Source: a bacterium UBP9_UBA1432
GTDB taxonomy: Bacteria; Vulcanimicrobiota; Xenobia; Xenobiales; Xenobiaceae
NCBI GenBank assembly: GCA_002329445.1
Contig: DCTU01000291.1
Span: forward strand, 1 to 7,003
Direction of reading: 5' to 3'
DNA length: 7,003 nt
A program made the position numbers and the translations under genes. Positions 1 through 4,987 of this stretch are shown here, piece after piece (positions within the stretch are counted from its first letter, which is position 1; each line of letters begins with the position of its first letter). Under the pieces are notes generated by a model. It saw nothing but the letters and a program-made list of their open reading frames with translations. It did no database searches and was not told the origin of the DNA.

Positions 1-144
1 CTGGGGGCCATCCTGGCCAGCCTGACGTGGCGTCTTCTGGCGGGCGGCCCGACCCGGACGGAGGTCTCGGCCCCTTCCCTCGAGGACTCGGACCCGGGCA
101 TGGCGCGGACAGGCCCGCCTGGGGTTGCCAGCGCGGCTCAGTAG
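1..144 (+). CDS. C-terminal end of a possible membrane protein, truncated by the window edge
   Basis: Frame 1 is open from the first base to a TAG at 142-144, giving the last 47 residues of a protein that begins outside the window. The first 16 residues (LGAILASLTWRLLAGG) are hydrophobic and could be the end of a transmembrane helix. The rest is rich in Pro, Ser, Ala and Gly and looks like a disordered tail. Third codon positions are mostly G or C, as in the firm genes here. It converges on the protease gene, and the two stops overlap by seven bases. I do not recognise the family. A non-coding explanation remains possible because the piece is short. Confidence 0.4.
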   Translation: MGAILASLTWRLLAGGPTRTEVSAPSLEDSDPGMARTGPPGVASAAQ

Positions 145-1232
145 TCGTCCTTGCCGGTGACCTCCCGCTCCATGGTGTCCGCATAGGAGGCCACGTAGTC
201 GATCCACTTGCGCAGTTCGTCCACCGTCATGCGGTCCACGACCTTGATGGCGTAGGTCACCAGGCGGTCCTGCCCGACCTCGATGACCTGCCAGCCCCCG
301 ATCTTGGCCACCTGGCTCATCTGCAGGAGCCGGTTGGCGAGGTCCGCCGGCAGGTCGCCGCCCAGGCGGAAGGCCGGGGCCCAGAGCTCGCGGATCTTGA
401 TGCCCTGGTAGTCCCAGACCCGCCCGTAGATCAGGACCAGTTGCGTGCGTTCGTTCTCGAACTTCCGGACGATCTTGAAGTTGCCCTGTTCGTTGATTTC
501 ATAGGGGATTCCCGACTGGTCGAGCAGGTCGCGGATCGAACCGGAGTCGAGAGTCTGGATGGGGGCCGGGGCCGGTCGCTCGGCCAGGAAGGCGTGGATC
601 GAGGTCGTCCCCACCAGGAAGTTGATGTCGGAGGCGTCCCGCAGGCGAGCGACGACGACCCCGATCACCTCCCCGGTCTCCCAATCGAAGGCCGGCCCCC
701 CGCTGTTGCCGGGATTGACCGGGACATCCACCTGCAGGACCGACCCCCCCTCCTTCTGGCGGATGGCGCTGAGAACACCCTTGGACAGGGAGGGCTGCGC
801 GCCCATCCCCACCGACTGGAGGCGGTCTGCCAGCGGGTAGCCGACCACCGCGACGTCCGTACCGACTCCCGGATCGGTCTGGGCCAGGGGCAGGGTTGGC
901 AGGCTCAGCCCGGTGACCTCCAGCAGGGCCAGGTCCACCTCGGGATCGTCGGCGACGACCCTGGCCTCCACGGGCTCGGACTCGCCGATTCGCAGGCGGA
1001 CGCCGTGGGCGCCCTCCACCACGTGGCTGGAGGTGATCAACAAGGTGCCTGAGGGGGTGGCCTCGACGGCGAAGGCCGTGCCGGTCCCCGAGTCGGTCAG
1101 GACCAGGGCGATGCTCTGCAGATACCGGGGCAGCAGCCCTCGGAAGTCGCTTCCTGCGGCCCGGGCGGGGACAGCCGAGGTGCATGCGGCCACCAGGCAG
1201 AGGATGAGCAGTCGTCGAACCGTTCTGGTCAA
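138..1232 (-). CDS. Secreted trypsin-like (HtrA/S1C-type) serine protease with a YbjN-like C-terminal domain
   Basis: The 364-residue protein (TTG start) has three parts. Residues 1-25 form a signal peptide: RTVRR, then a hydrophobic core, with a likely signal peptidase I site after PARA. VAAC at 14-17 could instead be a lipobox, making it a lipoprotein. Residues about 30-218 are a chymotrypsin-fold protease with the full triad: H70 in ITSSHVVEG, D100 in DPEVDLALLEV, and S177 in GNSGGPAF. There is no PDZ domain, unlike DegP/DegS. Residues about 230-355 (from IRDLLDQSGIPYEI) resemble the YbjN / type III secretion chaperone-like fold: an opening helix, YEIxEQGNF, strands, and a closing helix after MTVDELRKWIDYV. 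The likely role is envelope proteolysis or quality control. The YbjN-like part may bind substrates, which is inference. An in-frame ATG at 1319 would add 29 residues before the signal peptide, so I prefer the TTG at 1232, which has a strong ribosome binding site. Protease call firm, C-terminal family moderate. Confidence 0.9.
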   Translation of the reverse strand: MTRTVRRLLILCLVAACTSAVPARAAGSDFRGLLPRYLQSIALVLTDSGTGTAFAVEATPSGTLLITSSHVVEGAHGVRLRIGESEPVEARVVADDPEVDLALLEVTGLSLPTLPLAQTDPGVGTDVAVVGYPLADRLQSVGMGAQPSLSKGVLSAIRQKEGGSVLQVDVPVNPGNSGGPAFDWETGEVIGVVVARLRDASDINFLVGTTSIHAFLAERPAPAPIQTLDSGSIRDLLDQSGIPYEINEQGNFKIVRKFENERTQLVLIYGRVWDYQGIKIRELWAPAFRLGGDLPADLANRLLQMSQVAKIGGWQVIEVGQDRLVTYAIKVVDRMTVDELRKWIDYVASYADTMEREVTGKDDY

Positions 1233-1240
1233 GGTCGAAC

Positions 1241-1246
1241 CCTCCT
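1241..1246 (-). promoter_or_regulatory. Ribosome binding site that decides the protease start
   Basis: On the minus strand AGGAGG lies eight bases upstream of the TTG at 1232-1230. This start opens directly on the positively charged n-region of the signal peptide. The upstream ATG at 1319 would bury the signal peptide behind 29 Pro/Gly/Ser-rich residues. Confidence 0.8.
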
Positions 1247-1337
1247 GGAACGGGTTTCCTGGGAATGAGTCCGGACCCCTTCCGACGGCGGAGGGACCTT
1301 CGGGAGTGAGCCTCCGCACGCGATCGGCGGCCGAATG

Positions 1338-1357
1338 CCACGGCAGGCGGAGGATTC
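1338..1357 (-). repeat. Imperfect copy (17/20) of the dispersed 20-bp intergenic repeat
   Basis: Read on the minus strand this is GAATCCTCCGCCTGCCGTGG. It matches the 20-mer found exactly at 4840-4859 and 6984-7003 at 17 of 20 positions. Like the 4840 copy it lies between genes and points the same way as the gene downstream of it: it ends 105 bases before the protease TTG. Similarity may continue at lower level for another 30 bases, with shared blocks GGCC, TCGC and GCGGA, but that part needs small gaps and is less certain. The motif CCGCCTGG is also common in local coding DNA, so relatedness is likely but not certain. Confidence 0.5.
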
Positions 1358-1374
1358 CGCAGAATCTGCCTCGG

Positions 1375-1404
1375 TTGACCGGGAGGCCTCGAAGTTCCTA
1401 TAGT
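1375..1404 (+). promoter_or_regulatory. Sigma-70-type promoter of the tsaE-tsaB-rimI-tsaD operon
   Basis: TTGACC at 1375-1380 is a 5/6 match to the -35 consensus, and TATAGT at 1399-1404 is a 5/6 match to the -10 consensus, with an 18-base spacer. Transcription should begin six to eight bases after the -10, at about 1411-1412. That is the A of the tsaE ATG or the base before it, so the transcript would have essentially no 5' leader. Consistent with this, no Shine-Dalgarno sequence lies upstream of the ATG. Confidence 0.7.
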
Positions 1405-1411
1405 CGTTCCC

Positions 1412-1873
1412 ATGCTGGAAAGAGTCGTGGTCTCCCACTCGGAGGCCGAGACCGAGCGTCTGGGTGAGCGCCTGGGTGAACGCCTGAGGCCCGGCGACGT
1501 GCTGGCCTTGACCGGGGATCTGGGGGCGGGCAAGACGACCCTGGTGCGGGGACTGGCGCGCGGCCTGGGCTGCGTCGAGCCGGTCTCCAGCCCGACCTTC
1601 GTCCTGATGCACGTCTACGAGGGTCGCCTCCCCCTGTACCACTTCGATGCCTGGAGGCTGGGCGGACCCGAGGACCTGCTCGGGATCGGAGCCGAGGAAT
1701 ACCTGGAGGGCGAGGGCGTGGCGGTGCTGGAATGGTCGGAGCGGGCCGAGGGTCTTCTGCCCCAGGAACGCCTGGAGATCCGCCTGGAGCGCGAGGGGGC
1801 TCCGGAGGATCGCAGGATCCGCCTTCGCGGACTCGGGGCGCGTGGGAGCGAGCTTCTGGAGGGATTGGCGTGA
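1412..1873 (+). CDS. tsaE: tRNA t6A biosynthesis ATPase TsaE
   Basis: TsaE is the small ATPase of the bacterial t6A machinery. It binds the TsaB-TsaD heterodimer, and its ATP hydrolysis is needed for multiple rounds of threonylcarbamoyl transfer to A37 of tRNA. The 153-residue protein has the family length and landmarks: T14-x-x-LG leading to PGD at 27-29, the P-loop GDLGAGKT at 35-42, the switch-like SPTF at 60-63, YHFDAWRL at 76-83 with the family aspartate D79, and LEW at 106-108. It is cytoplasmic and first in the operon. The ATG at 1412 is the only sensible start, because it directly precedes the family N terminus and sits where the promoter predicts transcription to begin. Its stop overlaps the GTG start of tsaB. 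Identification is firm. Confidence 0.97.
   Translation: MLERVVVSHSEAETERLGERLGERLRPGDVLALTGDLGAGKTTLVRGLARGLGCVEPVSSPTFVLMHVYEGRLPLYHFDAWRLGGPEDLLGIGAEEYLEGEGVAVLEWSERAEGLLPQERLEIRLEREGAPEDRRIRLRGLGARGSELLEGLA
1454..1489 (+). repeat. Three tandem 12-bp units inside tsaE
   Basis: GAGCGTCTGGGT, GAGCGCCTGGGT and GAACGCCTGAGG follow each other directly and code for ERLG-ERLG-ERLR (residues 15-26) in the first helix. The family pattern T-x-x-LG-x-x-L-x-x-x-L-x-PGD keeps its normal spacing, so this is not an insertion. It is local sequence similarity, possibly prone to slippage. Confidence 0.6.
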
Positions 1874-2547
1874 ACACCCTGGTGGCCGGGCTGGACTGCA
1901 CCGGCGAGACCTACAGCGTGGCCTTGATGCGCGGGGCGGACTGCCTGGCCGAGAGCGGCGGCACCAGCGCTCGGGCCCACCTGCGCCTGCTCTTTCCCGC
2001 CCTGACCGAATGCGCTTCCCGGGCAGGGGTCCGCCTGGCGGATCTGGACCGGGTGGCCGTGACGGCCGGCCCCGGTTCGTTCACGGGGCTGCGGCTGGGG
2101 ATCGTGACGGCCCGGACCATGGCCCAGGTCCTGGGGTGCCGGGTCGTGCCGGTCGACACCCTGGAGGCCCTGGCCTGGAACGTCCCCGACTCACCCCGGG
2201 TGGTGGCCGCCCTGGATGCTCGTCGGGGCGAGATCTTCGCGGCCTGCTTCGAGACCCGGGCCGGTGAATGCCTGCGCCTGACCGAGGACCGGGCCTTCAC
2301 CCCCGAGGAACTGGCCGGCGCCCTGGAATCCTGGGGGGGAGGGGTCCTGGTGGGCAGCGCCGCCGCGCGCTACGGTCCGGTTCTGTCCCAGGTTCCCGGC
2401 GTGCGGGTCCTGCCGCCCGTCTTCGCGCAGATCCGAGGCTCGGCCGTGGCCCTGGCGGGTCGGCGGGCCGACCCGGTGGCTGCCCTGGATCTGGCCCCGA
2501 CCTACCTGCGCTCGGCCGAGGTCCAACTGCACGGAGTCCAGCCTTGA
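1870..2547 (+). CDS. tsaB: tRNA t6A biosynthesis protein TsaB (TsaD partner)
   Basis: TsaB is the inactive ASKHA-fold paralogue that dimerises with TsaD and supports threonylcarbamoyl transfer to tRNA. The 225-residue protein is close to the usual family length. It opens with a LVAGLDCTGETYSVAL strand-turn-strand, where most members have a DTS-type motif. The TsaB signature AGPGSFTGLRLG spans 66-77, followed by VDTLEALA and, in the second half, LDARRGEIFAACFE. The GTG start at 1870 shares GTGA with the tsaE stop, and GGAGGG at 1858-1863 lies six bases upstream, so translation is probably coupled. Continuing upstream in frame would read through tsaE in another frame and is not supported. Identification is firm. 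Confidence 0.96.
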   Translation: MNTLVAGLDCTGETYSVALMRGADCLAESGGTSARAHLRLLFPALTECASRAGVRLADLDRVAVTAGPGSFTGLRLGIVTARTMAQVLGCRVVPVDTLEALAWNVPDSPRVVAALDARRGEIFAACFETRAGECLRLTEDRAFTPEELAGALESWGGGVLVGSAAARYGPVLSQVPGVRVLPPVFAQIRGSAVALAGRRADPVAALDLAPTYLRSAEVQLHGVQP

Positions 2548-3059
2548 ACGGGCTGACCTTCGAGAAGATGACCCGGCAGCACATCCCCGAGGTCCAGGCC
2601 CTCGAGAGGGCCTGCTTTGACAACACCTGGCCCGAGGACGCCTTCCTCAACGAGATCGAGAGGAATGGCGCGGCCTGCTACCTGGTCGCCCTGCAGGGAG
2701 GGCAGGTCCTGGGCTATGCCGGCGCCTGGTTGATCCTCGACGAGATGCACATCACCTCGGTGGCCGTCCGCCCAGAATCCCGGGGAAAGGGAATCGGCAA
2801 GAGGCTCTTCTGGCATCTGATGCAGGAGGCCGTGGACCACGGGTGTGAGTGGTCCGGCCTGGAGGTCCGTCCCACCAGTCAGCCTGCCATCGCTCTGTAC
2901 GAGGCCTTCGGCTTCACCCGGGTCGGGGTCCGCAAGAGATACTATGACGGGAAGGACGATGCCCTCGTGATGTGGGTCGGAGGCCTCCAGGCCTCCGAGT
3001 ATGCCCGGCGCATGGAGGCGCTTCGCTCGACCTGGGAATCCGCGGAGGTCCGTCCATGA
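2544..3059 (+). CDS. rimI: Ribosomal-protein-type N-alpha-acetyltransferase RimI (GNAT)
   Basis: RimI transfers acetyl from acetyl-CoA to the N-terminal amine of target proteins; the classic substrate is ribosomal protein S18. The 171-residue protein has a GNAT fold: LERACFDNTWPEDAF near 20-34, the core strand HITSVAVRP at 69-77, the acetyl-CoA loop RGKGIG at 80-85, LEVRP at 106-110 with E107, and ALYEAFGF at 117-124 with Y119. By alignment these two correspond to the proposed catalytic pair of E. coli RimI. Where the family usually has S-N before the A-x-x-LY helix, this one has S112-Q113. About 25 residues after VMWVGG are longer than in E. coli RimI. The TTG start at 2544 shares TTGA with the tsaB stop, and GGAG at 2533-2536 lies seven bases upstream. 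The ATG at 2568 would cut the first strand. The order tsaE-tsaB-rimI-tsaD is the known Bacillus ydiBCDE arrangement. Confidence 0.93.
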   Translation: MNGLTFEKMTRQHIPEVQALERACFDNTWPEDAFLNEIERNGAACYLVALQGGQVLGYAGAWLILDEMHITSVAVRPESRGKGIGKRLFWHLMQEAVDHGCEWSGLEVRPTSQPAIALYEAFGFTRVGVRKRYYDGKDDALVMWVGGLQASEYARRMEALRSTWESAEVRP

Positions 3060-4087
3060 GCCACTATCGGGTCGAGCCCTACACCCCGCGCCTGGTCCTG
3101 GGCCTGGAGTCCTCGTGTGACGAAACCTCGGTGGCCCTTCTCGAGGACGGGCGGCACTGCCGGGTCAACCTGGTCTCATCCCAGGTGGCCCTCCACGAGA
3201 AGTATGGCGGGGTCGTGCCCGAGGTGGCCTGCCGCGCCCACATGGAGGTCCTCAACCCCCTGCTGGAGGAGGCCATGGAGCGGGCAGGCTGCCGCTTCTC
3301 GGAGCTCGATGCCGTCGCCGTCACCCACGGCCCCGGCCTGGTGGGCGCGGTCCTGCTGGGCGTGGCGGCGGCCAAGACGCTGGCGGGCCTGTTGGAAATC
3401 CCGCTGATCGGGGTCAACCACCTGGAGGGTCACCTCTATTCCACCTTCCTCGAGCACCCGGACCTCGAGCTGCCCCTGGTCTGCCTGCTGGTTTCGGGTG
3501 GACATACGCAGATCGTGGAGATGACCACGCCTGGAGCCTATCGGGTCCTGGGGTCGACCCGAGACGACGCCGCCGGCGAAGCCTTCGACAAGGTGGCCAA
3601 GGCCTTGGGCCTGGGTTACCCGGGCGGTCCGCGGATCGACCAGGCGGCTCGTCGTGGAGACCCGTCCCGGCTGAGCCTGCCTCGGCCGATGCGCGAGGTG
3701 GGCTACGAGTTCTCGTTCTCGGGGCTCAAGACGGCGGTCCTGGTGCATCTGCAGTCGACCGACCGGGTCTCCGATGACGATCTGTGCGCGTCCTTCCAGG
3801 ACGCGGTCGTGGACGTCCTGGTCACCAAGACCTTGCGCGCAGCCCGAACCTGCGGGGCCCGGACGGTGGCCGTGGCGGGAGGGGTGGCGGCCAACTCAGG
3901 ATTGAGACGGCGCATGGAGGAGGCATGCCAGAAGGCCGGCATTCCGCTTCGCTCGCCCTCCATCGGCCTGTGTACCGACAACGCCGCCATGATCGCCCGC
4001 GCCGGGTGGGAACTGGCGCGATTGGGCCTGCGTTCACCGCTGACCCTGGACGCCCGGCCCAATCTGCCTTTGACGCCTCGGGTCTGA
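3056..4087 (+). CDS. tsaD: tRNA N6-adenosine threonylcarbamoyltransferase TsaD (Kae1/YgjD)
   Basis: TsaD is the catalytic subunit that moves threonylcarbamoyl from TC-AMP to N6 of A37 in ANN-decoding tRNAs. The 343-residue protein is full length. Landmarks are LGLESSCDETSVALL at 15-29, GGVVPEVACRAH at 51-62, THGPGLVGAVLLG at 90-102, the metal ligands H122 and H126 in NHLEGH, LLVSGGHT, AGEAFDK, FSFSGLK, AVAGGVAANSGLR, and the third ligand D308 in CTDNAAM. All residues expected for metal and nucleotide binding are present. The start shares ATGA with the rimI stop, with GGAGG at 3044-3048 seven bases upstream. This gives about ten residues before the usual family start, a short extension. It is the last gene of the operon: 37 bases later comes the stop of the convergent hydrolase, and I see no clear rho-independent terminator between them. 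Confidence 0.97.
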   Translation: MSHYRVEPYTPRLVLGLESSCDETSVALLEDGRHCRVNLVSSQVALHEKYGGVVPEVACRAHMEVLNPLLEEAMERAGCRFSELDAVAVTHGPGLVGAVLLGVAAAKTLAGLLEIPLIGVNHLEGHLYSTFLEHPDLELPLVCLLVSGGHTQIVEMTTPGAYRVLGSTRDDAAGEAFDKVAKALGLGYPGGPRIDQAARRGDPSRLSLPRPMREVGYEFSFSGLKTAVLVHLQSTDRVSDDDLCASFQDAVVDVLVTKTLRAARTCGARTVAVAGGVAANSGLRRRMEEACQKAGIPLRSPSIGLCTDNAAMIARAGWELARLGLRSPLTLDARPNLPLTPRV

Positions 4088-4124
4088 GGCGGACGCCCCT
4101 TCCGACTCTGTCCTCCAGCGATGC

Positions 4125-4784
4125 TCAGCGGGCCGGGGGCGGAGAGGTCGGTCCCATCTCCCGCAGCAGTCGGCGCATGACGGGTTCGAGCCTCTCGGCG
4201 ATCTTCTGGTGGCCCGCGTCGTTGGGGTGGATGGAATCCGCCATCAGGGCCGGTCGGGCGAAGACCCCGTCCAGGATGTCGGAGACGTAGGCCGCCTGGT
4301 GGCGGCGTGCCACCTCCCGGAAGCGATCCCCTCGGGAGCCGCCCAGAAGCCCGCCGCGGACCCCGAGGACCAGCACGGCAGCTCCTTCTTCCTGACTGCG
4401 CCGGATCATGGTCTCCAGGTTGGCGAAGGTCTGATCCGGATCCACCCGGCGCAGGAAGTCATTGCCTCCCAGTTCCAGGATCACCAGCGCCGGTTGCAGG
4501 GCGAGCACGTCTGTCTCCAGGCGCTCCAGGCCGTCCTGGGTGGTGTTCCCGGAGACGCCGCGGTTCACGATCTCCACGCCCAGCTTCTCGGAGAGCCTCG
4601 TCACGAATCCCCTCTGCCCCCCCTTCGAGCCGACCCCGGCCGCCAGGCTGTCCCCCAGGATCACGATGGGCCCGTCCCGGGCCCCCAGGTTGCGCACCGG
4701 AGGCCAGGCGCACCCACGCCACGCCAGCAGTCCCAGCAGGGCCGTGGCCAGGAGCGCGGCGGGAAGCAGGAGGCGTCGATCCAT
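4125..4784 (-). CDS. SGNH/GDSL hydrolase (TesA/arylesterase-like), exported or membrane-anchored
   Basis: The 219-residue protein belongs to the TesA-like SGNH esterases, which cleave ester or thioester bonds with a Ser-Asp-His triad. Block I is ILGDSLAAG at 42-50 with nucleophile S46. Block II is NRGVSGNTT with G79, block III is LGGND with N108, and block V is DSIHPNDAGH with D183 and H186. All four SGNH oxyanion/catalytic residues are present. The first 22 residues are a two-arginine n-region plus a hydrophobic stretch, so the enzyme is probably in the periplasm or held by an N-terminal anchor. C25 has no good lipobox before it. The C terminus is a short Pro-rich tail. AGGA lies seven bases before the ATG. 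It converges on tsaD and diverges from kup, so it is probably transcribed alone. The substrate cannot be told: lysophospholipase, thioesterase or arylesterase are all possible. Confidence 0.92.
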   Translation of the reverse strand: MDRRLLLPAALLATALLGLLAWRGCAWPPVRNLGARDGPIVILGDSLAAGVGSKGGQRGFVTRLSEKLGVEIVNRGVSGNTTQDGLERLETDVLALQPALVILELGGNDFLRRVDPDQTFANLETMIRRSQEEGAAVLVLGVRGGLLGGSRGDRFREVARRHQAAYVSDILDGVFARPALMADSIHPNDAGHQKIAERLEPVMRRLLREMGPTSPPPAR

Positions 4785-4790
4785 ACCTGG

Positions 4791-4821
4791 ATCCTGGCAC
4801 GTCAGCCCCCGGGGTTGTCAA
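4791..4821 (-). promoter_or_regulatory. Possible promoter of the SGNH hydrolase gene
   Basis: Read on the minus strand, a perfect -35 hexamer TTGACA covers 4821-4816. A weak -10 candidate, CAGGAT (4796-4791), follows after 19 bases and ends six bases before the ATG. The -35 is convincing and the -10 is not. The -10 candidate also overlaps AGGA (4795-4792), which would serve as the ribosome binding site if transcription began further upstream. Confidence 0.4.
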
Positions 4822-4839
4822 GGGCGGGGGGCGAGCCCC

Positions 4840-4859
4840 GAATCCGCCGCCTGGCGTGA
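4840..4859 (+). repeat. Dispersed 20-bp intergenic repeat, exact copy 1
   Basis: GAATCCGCCGCCTGGCGTGA here is identical to 6984-7003, with a 17/20 relative on the minus strand at 1338-1357. The element lies between the divergent hydrolase and kup genes, and its 3' end is 124 bases before the kup ATG. Its first nine bases also pair with GGCGGATTC at 4881-4889. Confidence 0.8.
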
Positions 4860-4889
4860 GGTCTGGAGGCCACGGTCGCTGGCGGATTC
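4840..4889 (+). repeat. Inverted repeat around the 20-bp element (9-bp arms, 32-base centre)
   Basis: GAATCCGCC at 4840-4848 is the exact reverse complement of GGCGGATTC at 4881-4889. No U-tract follows, so it is not a rho-independent terminator. The size, about 50 bp with complementary ends and the 5' arm shared with another intergenic copy, fits a REP-like or small palindromic element. It also fits a folded leader RNA if kup is transcribed from further upstream. Confidence 0.55.
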
Positions 4890-4900
4890 AGGGCCAGAAG

Positions 4901-4949
4901 CTTGATGCGCTCTTGATGGGATCGGCCGGGTTCTTGACGCGGGCTTGAC
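4901..4949 (+). promoter_or_regulatory. Four phased CTTGAY direct repeats upstream of kup (candidate regulator site)
   Basis: CTTGAT occurs at 4901-4906 and 4912-4917, and CTTGAC at 4933-4938 and 4944-4949. The spacings are 11, 21 and 11 bp, so all four lie on one face of the helix as two pairs. Within pairs the following bases also agree partly (GCG/GGG, GCG/CCC). Direct repeats with an 11-bp period are the hallmark of DNA sites for OmpR/PhoB-family response regulators, which bind as head-to-tail dimers. The array ends 34 bases before the kup ATG, the normal place for an activator. The regulator is not identifiable, because its gene is not in the window. Confidence 0.55.
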
Positions 4950-4971
4950 CCCCGAAGGGGCCAGGTTGAGG

Positions 4972-4987
4972 CAACATGGACCCATGA
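4972..4987 (+). promoter_or_regulatory. kup start region: weak -10 and a three-codon ORF ending in ATGA
   Basis: CAACAT at 4972-4977 is a weak -10 candidate (3/6) whose start point would fall at the kup ATG (4984). TTGACC lies 21 bases upstream of it, too far for a normal -35, which fits dependence on an activator bound to the CTTGAY array. Alternatively GAGG at 4967-4970 could load ribosomes on ATG 4976. That ATG opens a Met-Asp-Pro-stop ORF whose TGA shares ATGA with the kup start. The kup ATG itself has no well-spaced ribosome binding site. Confidence 0.35.

Noticed and set aside
27..1052. A 341-codon open frame on the plus strand across the protease gene
   Set aside because: It is a shadow of the protease, with low-complexity Gly/Asp/Pro/Gln composition and no recognisable domain.
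1233..1319. N-terminal extension of the protease to ATG 1319
   Set aside because: It would place 29 Pro/Gly/Ser-rich residues before the signal peptide, and it includes the AGGAGG that serves the TTG start.
1353..1366. Small palindrome GATTC-CGCA-GAATC nine bases upstream of the tsaE -35
   Set aside because: Five-base arms are too short to stand above chance, and the left arm is part of the diverged repeat copy; kept only as a note.
4088..4124. Terminator between the convergent tsaD and hydrolase genes
   Set aside because: Only a four-base stem (CGGA/TCCG) can be drawn, with no T-tract on either strand.
4805..4840. GC-rich hairpins such as CGGGG/CCCCG and GCCCCC/GGGGGC near the hydrolase promoter
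   Set aside because: Several mutually exclusive stems form from G and C runs alone and none is followed by a T-tract, so no terminator or attenuator can be supported.
4945..4983. kup starting at TTG 4945
   Set aside because: The 13 added residues are not family-like, no ribosome binding site precedes it, and the region is better explained by the CTTGAY repeats.
4785..4983. c-di-AMP (ydaO-type) or other riboswitch ahead of kup
   Set aside because: I could not find the conserved core of a known potassium-related riboswitch, and the space is partly filled by the repeats.
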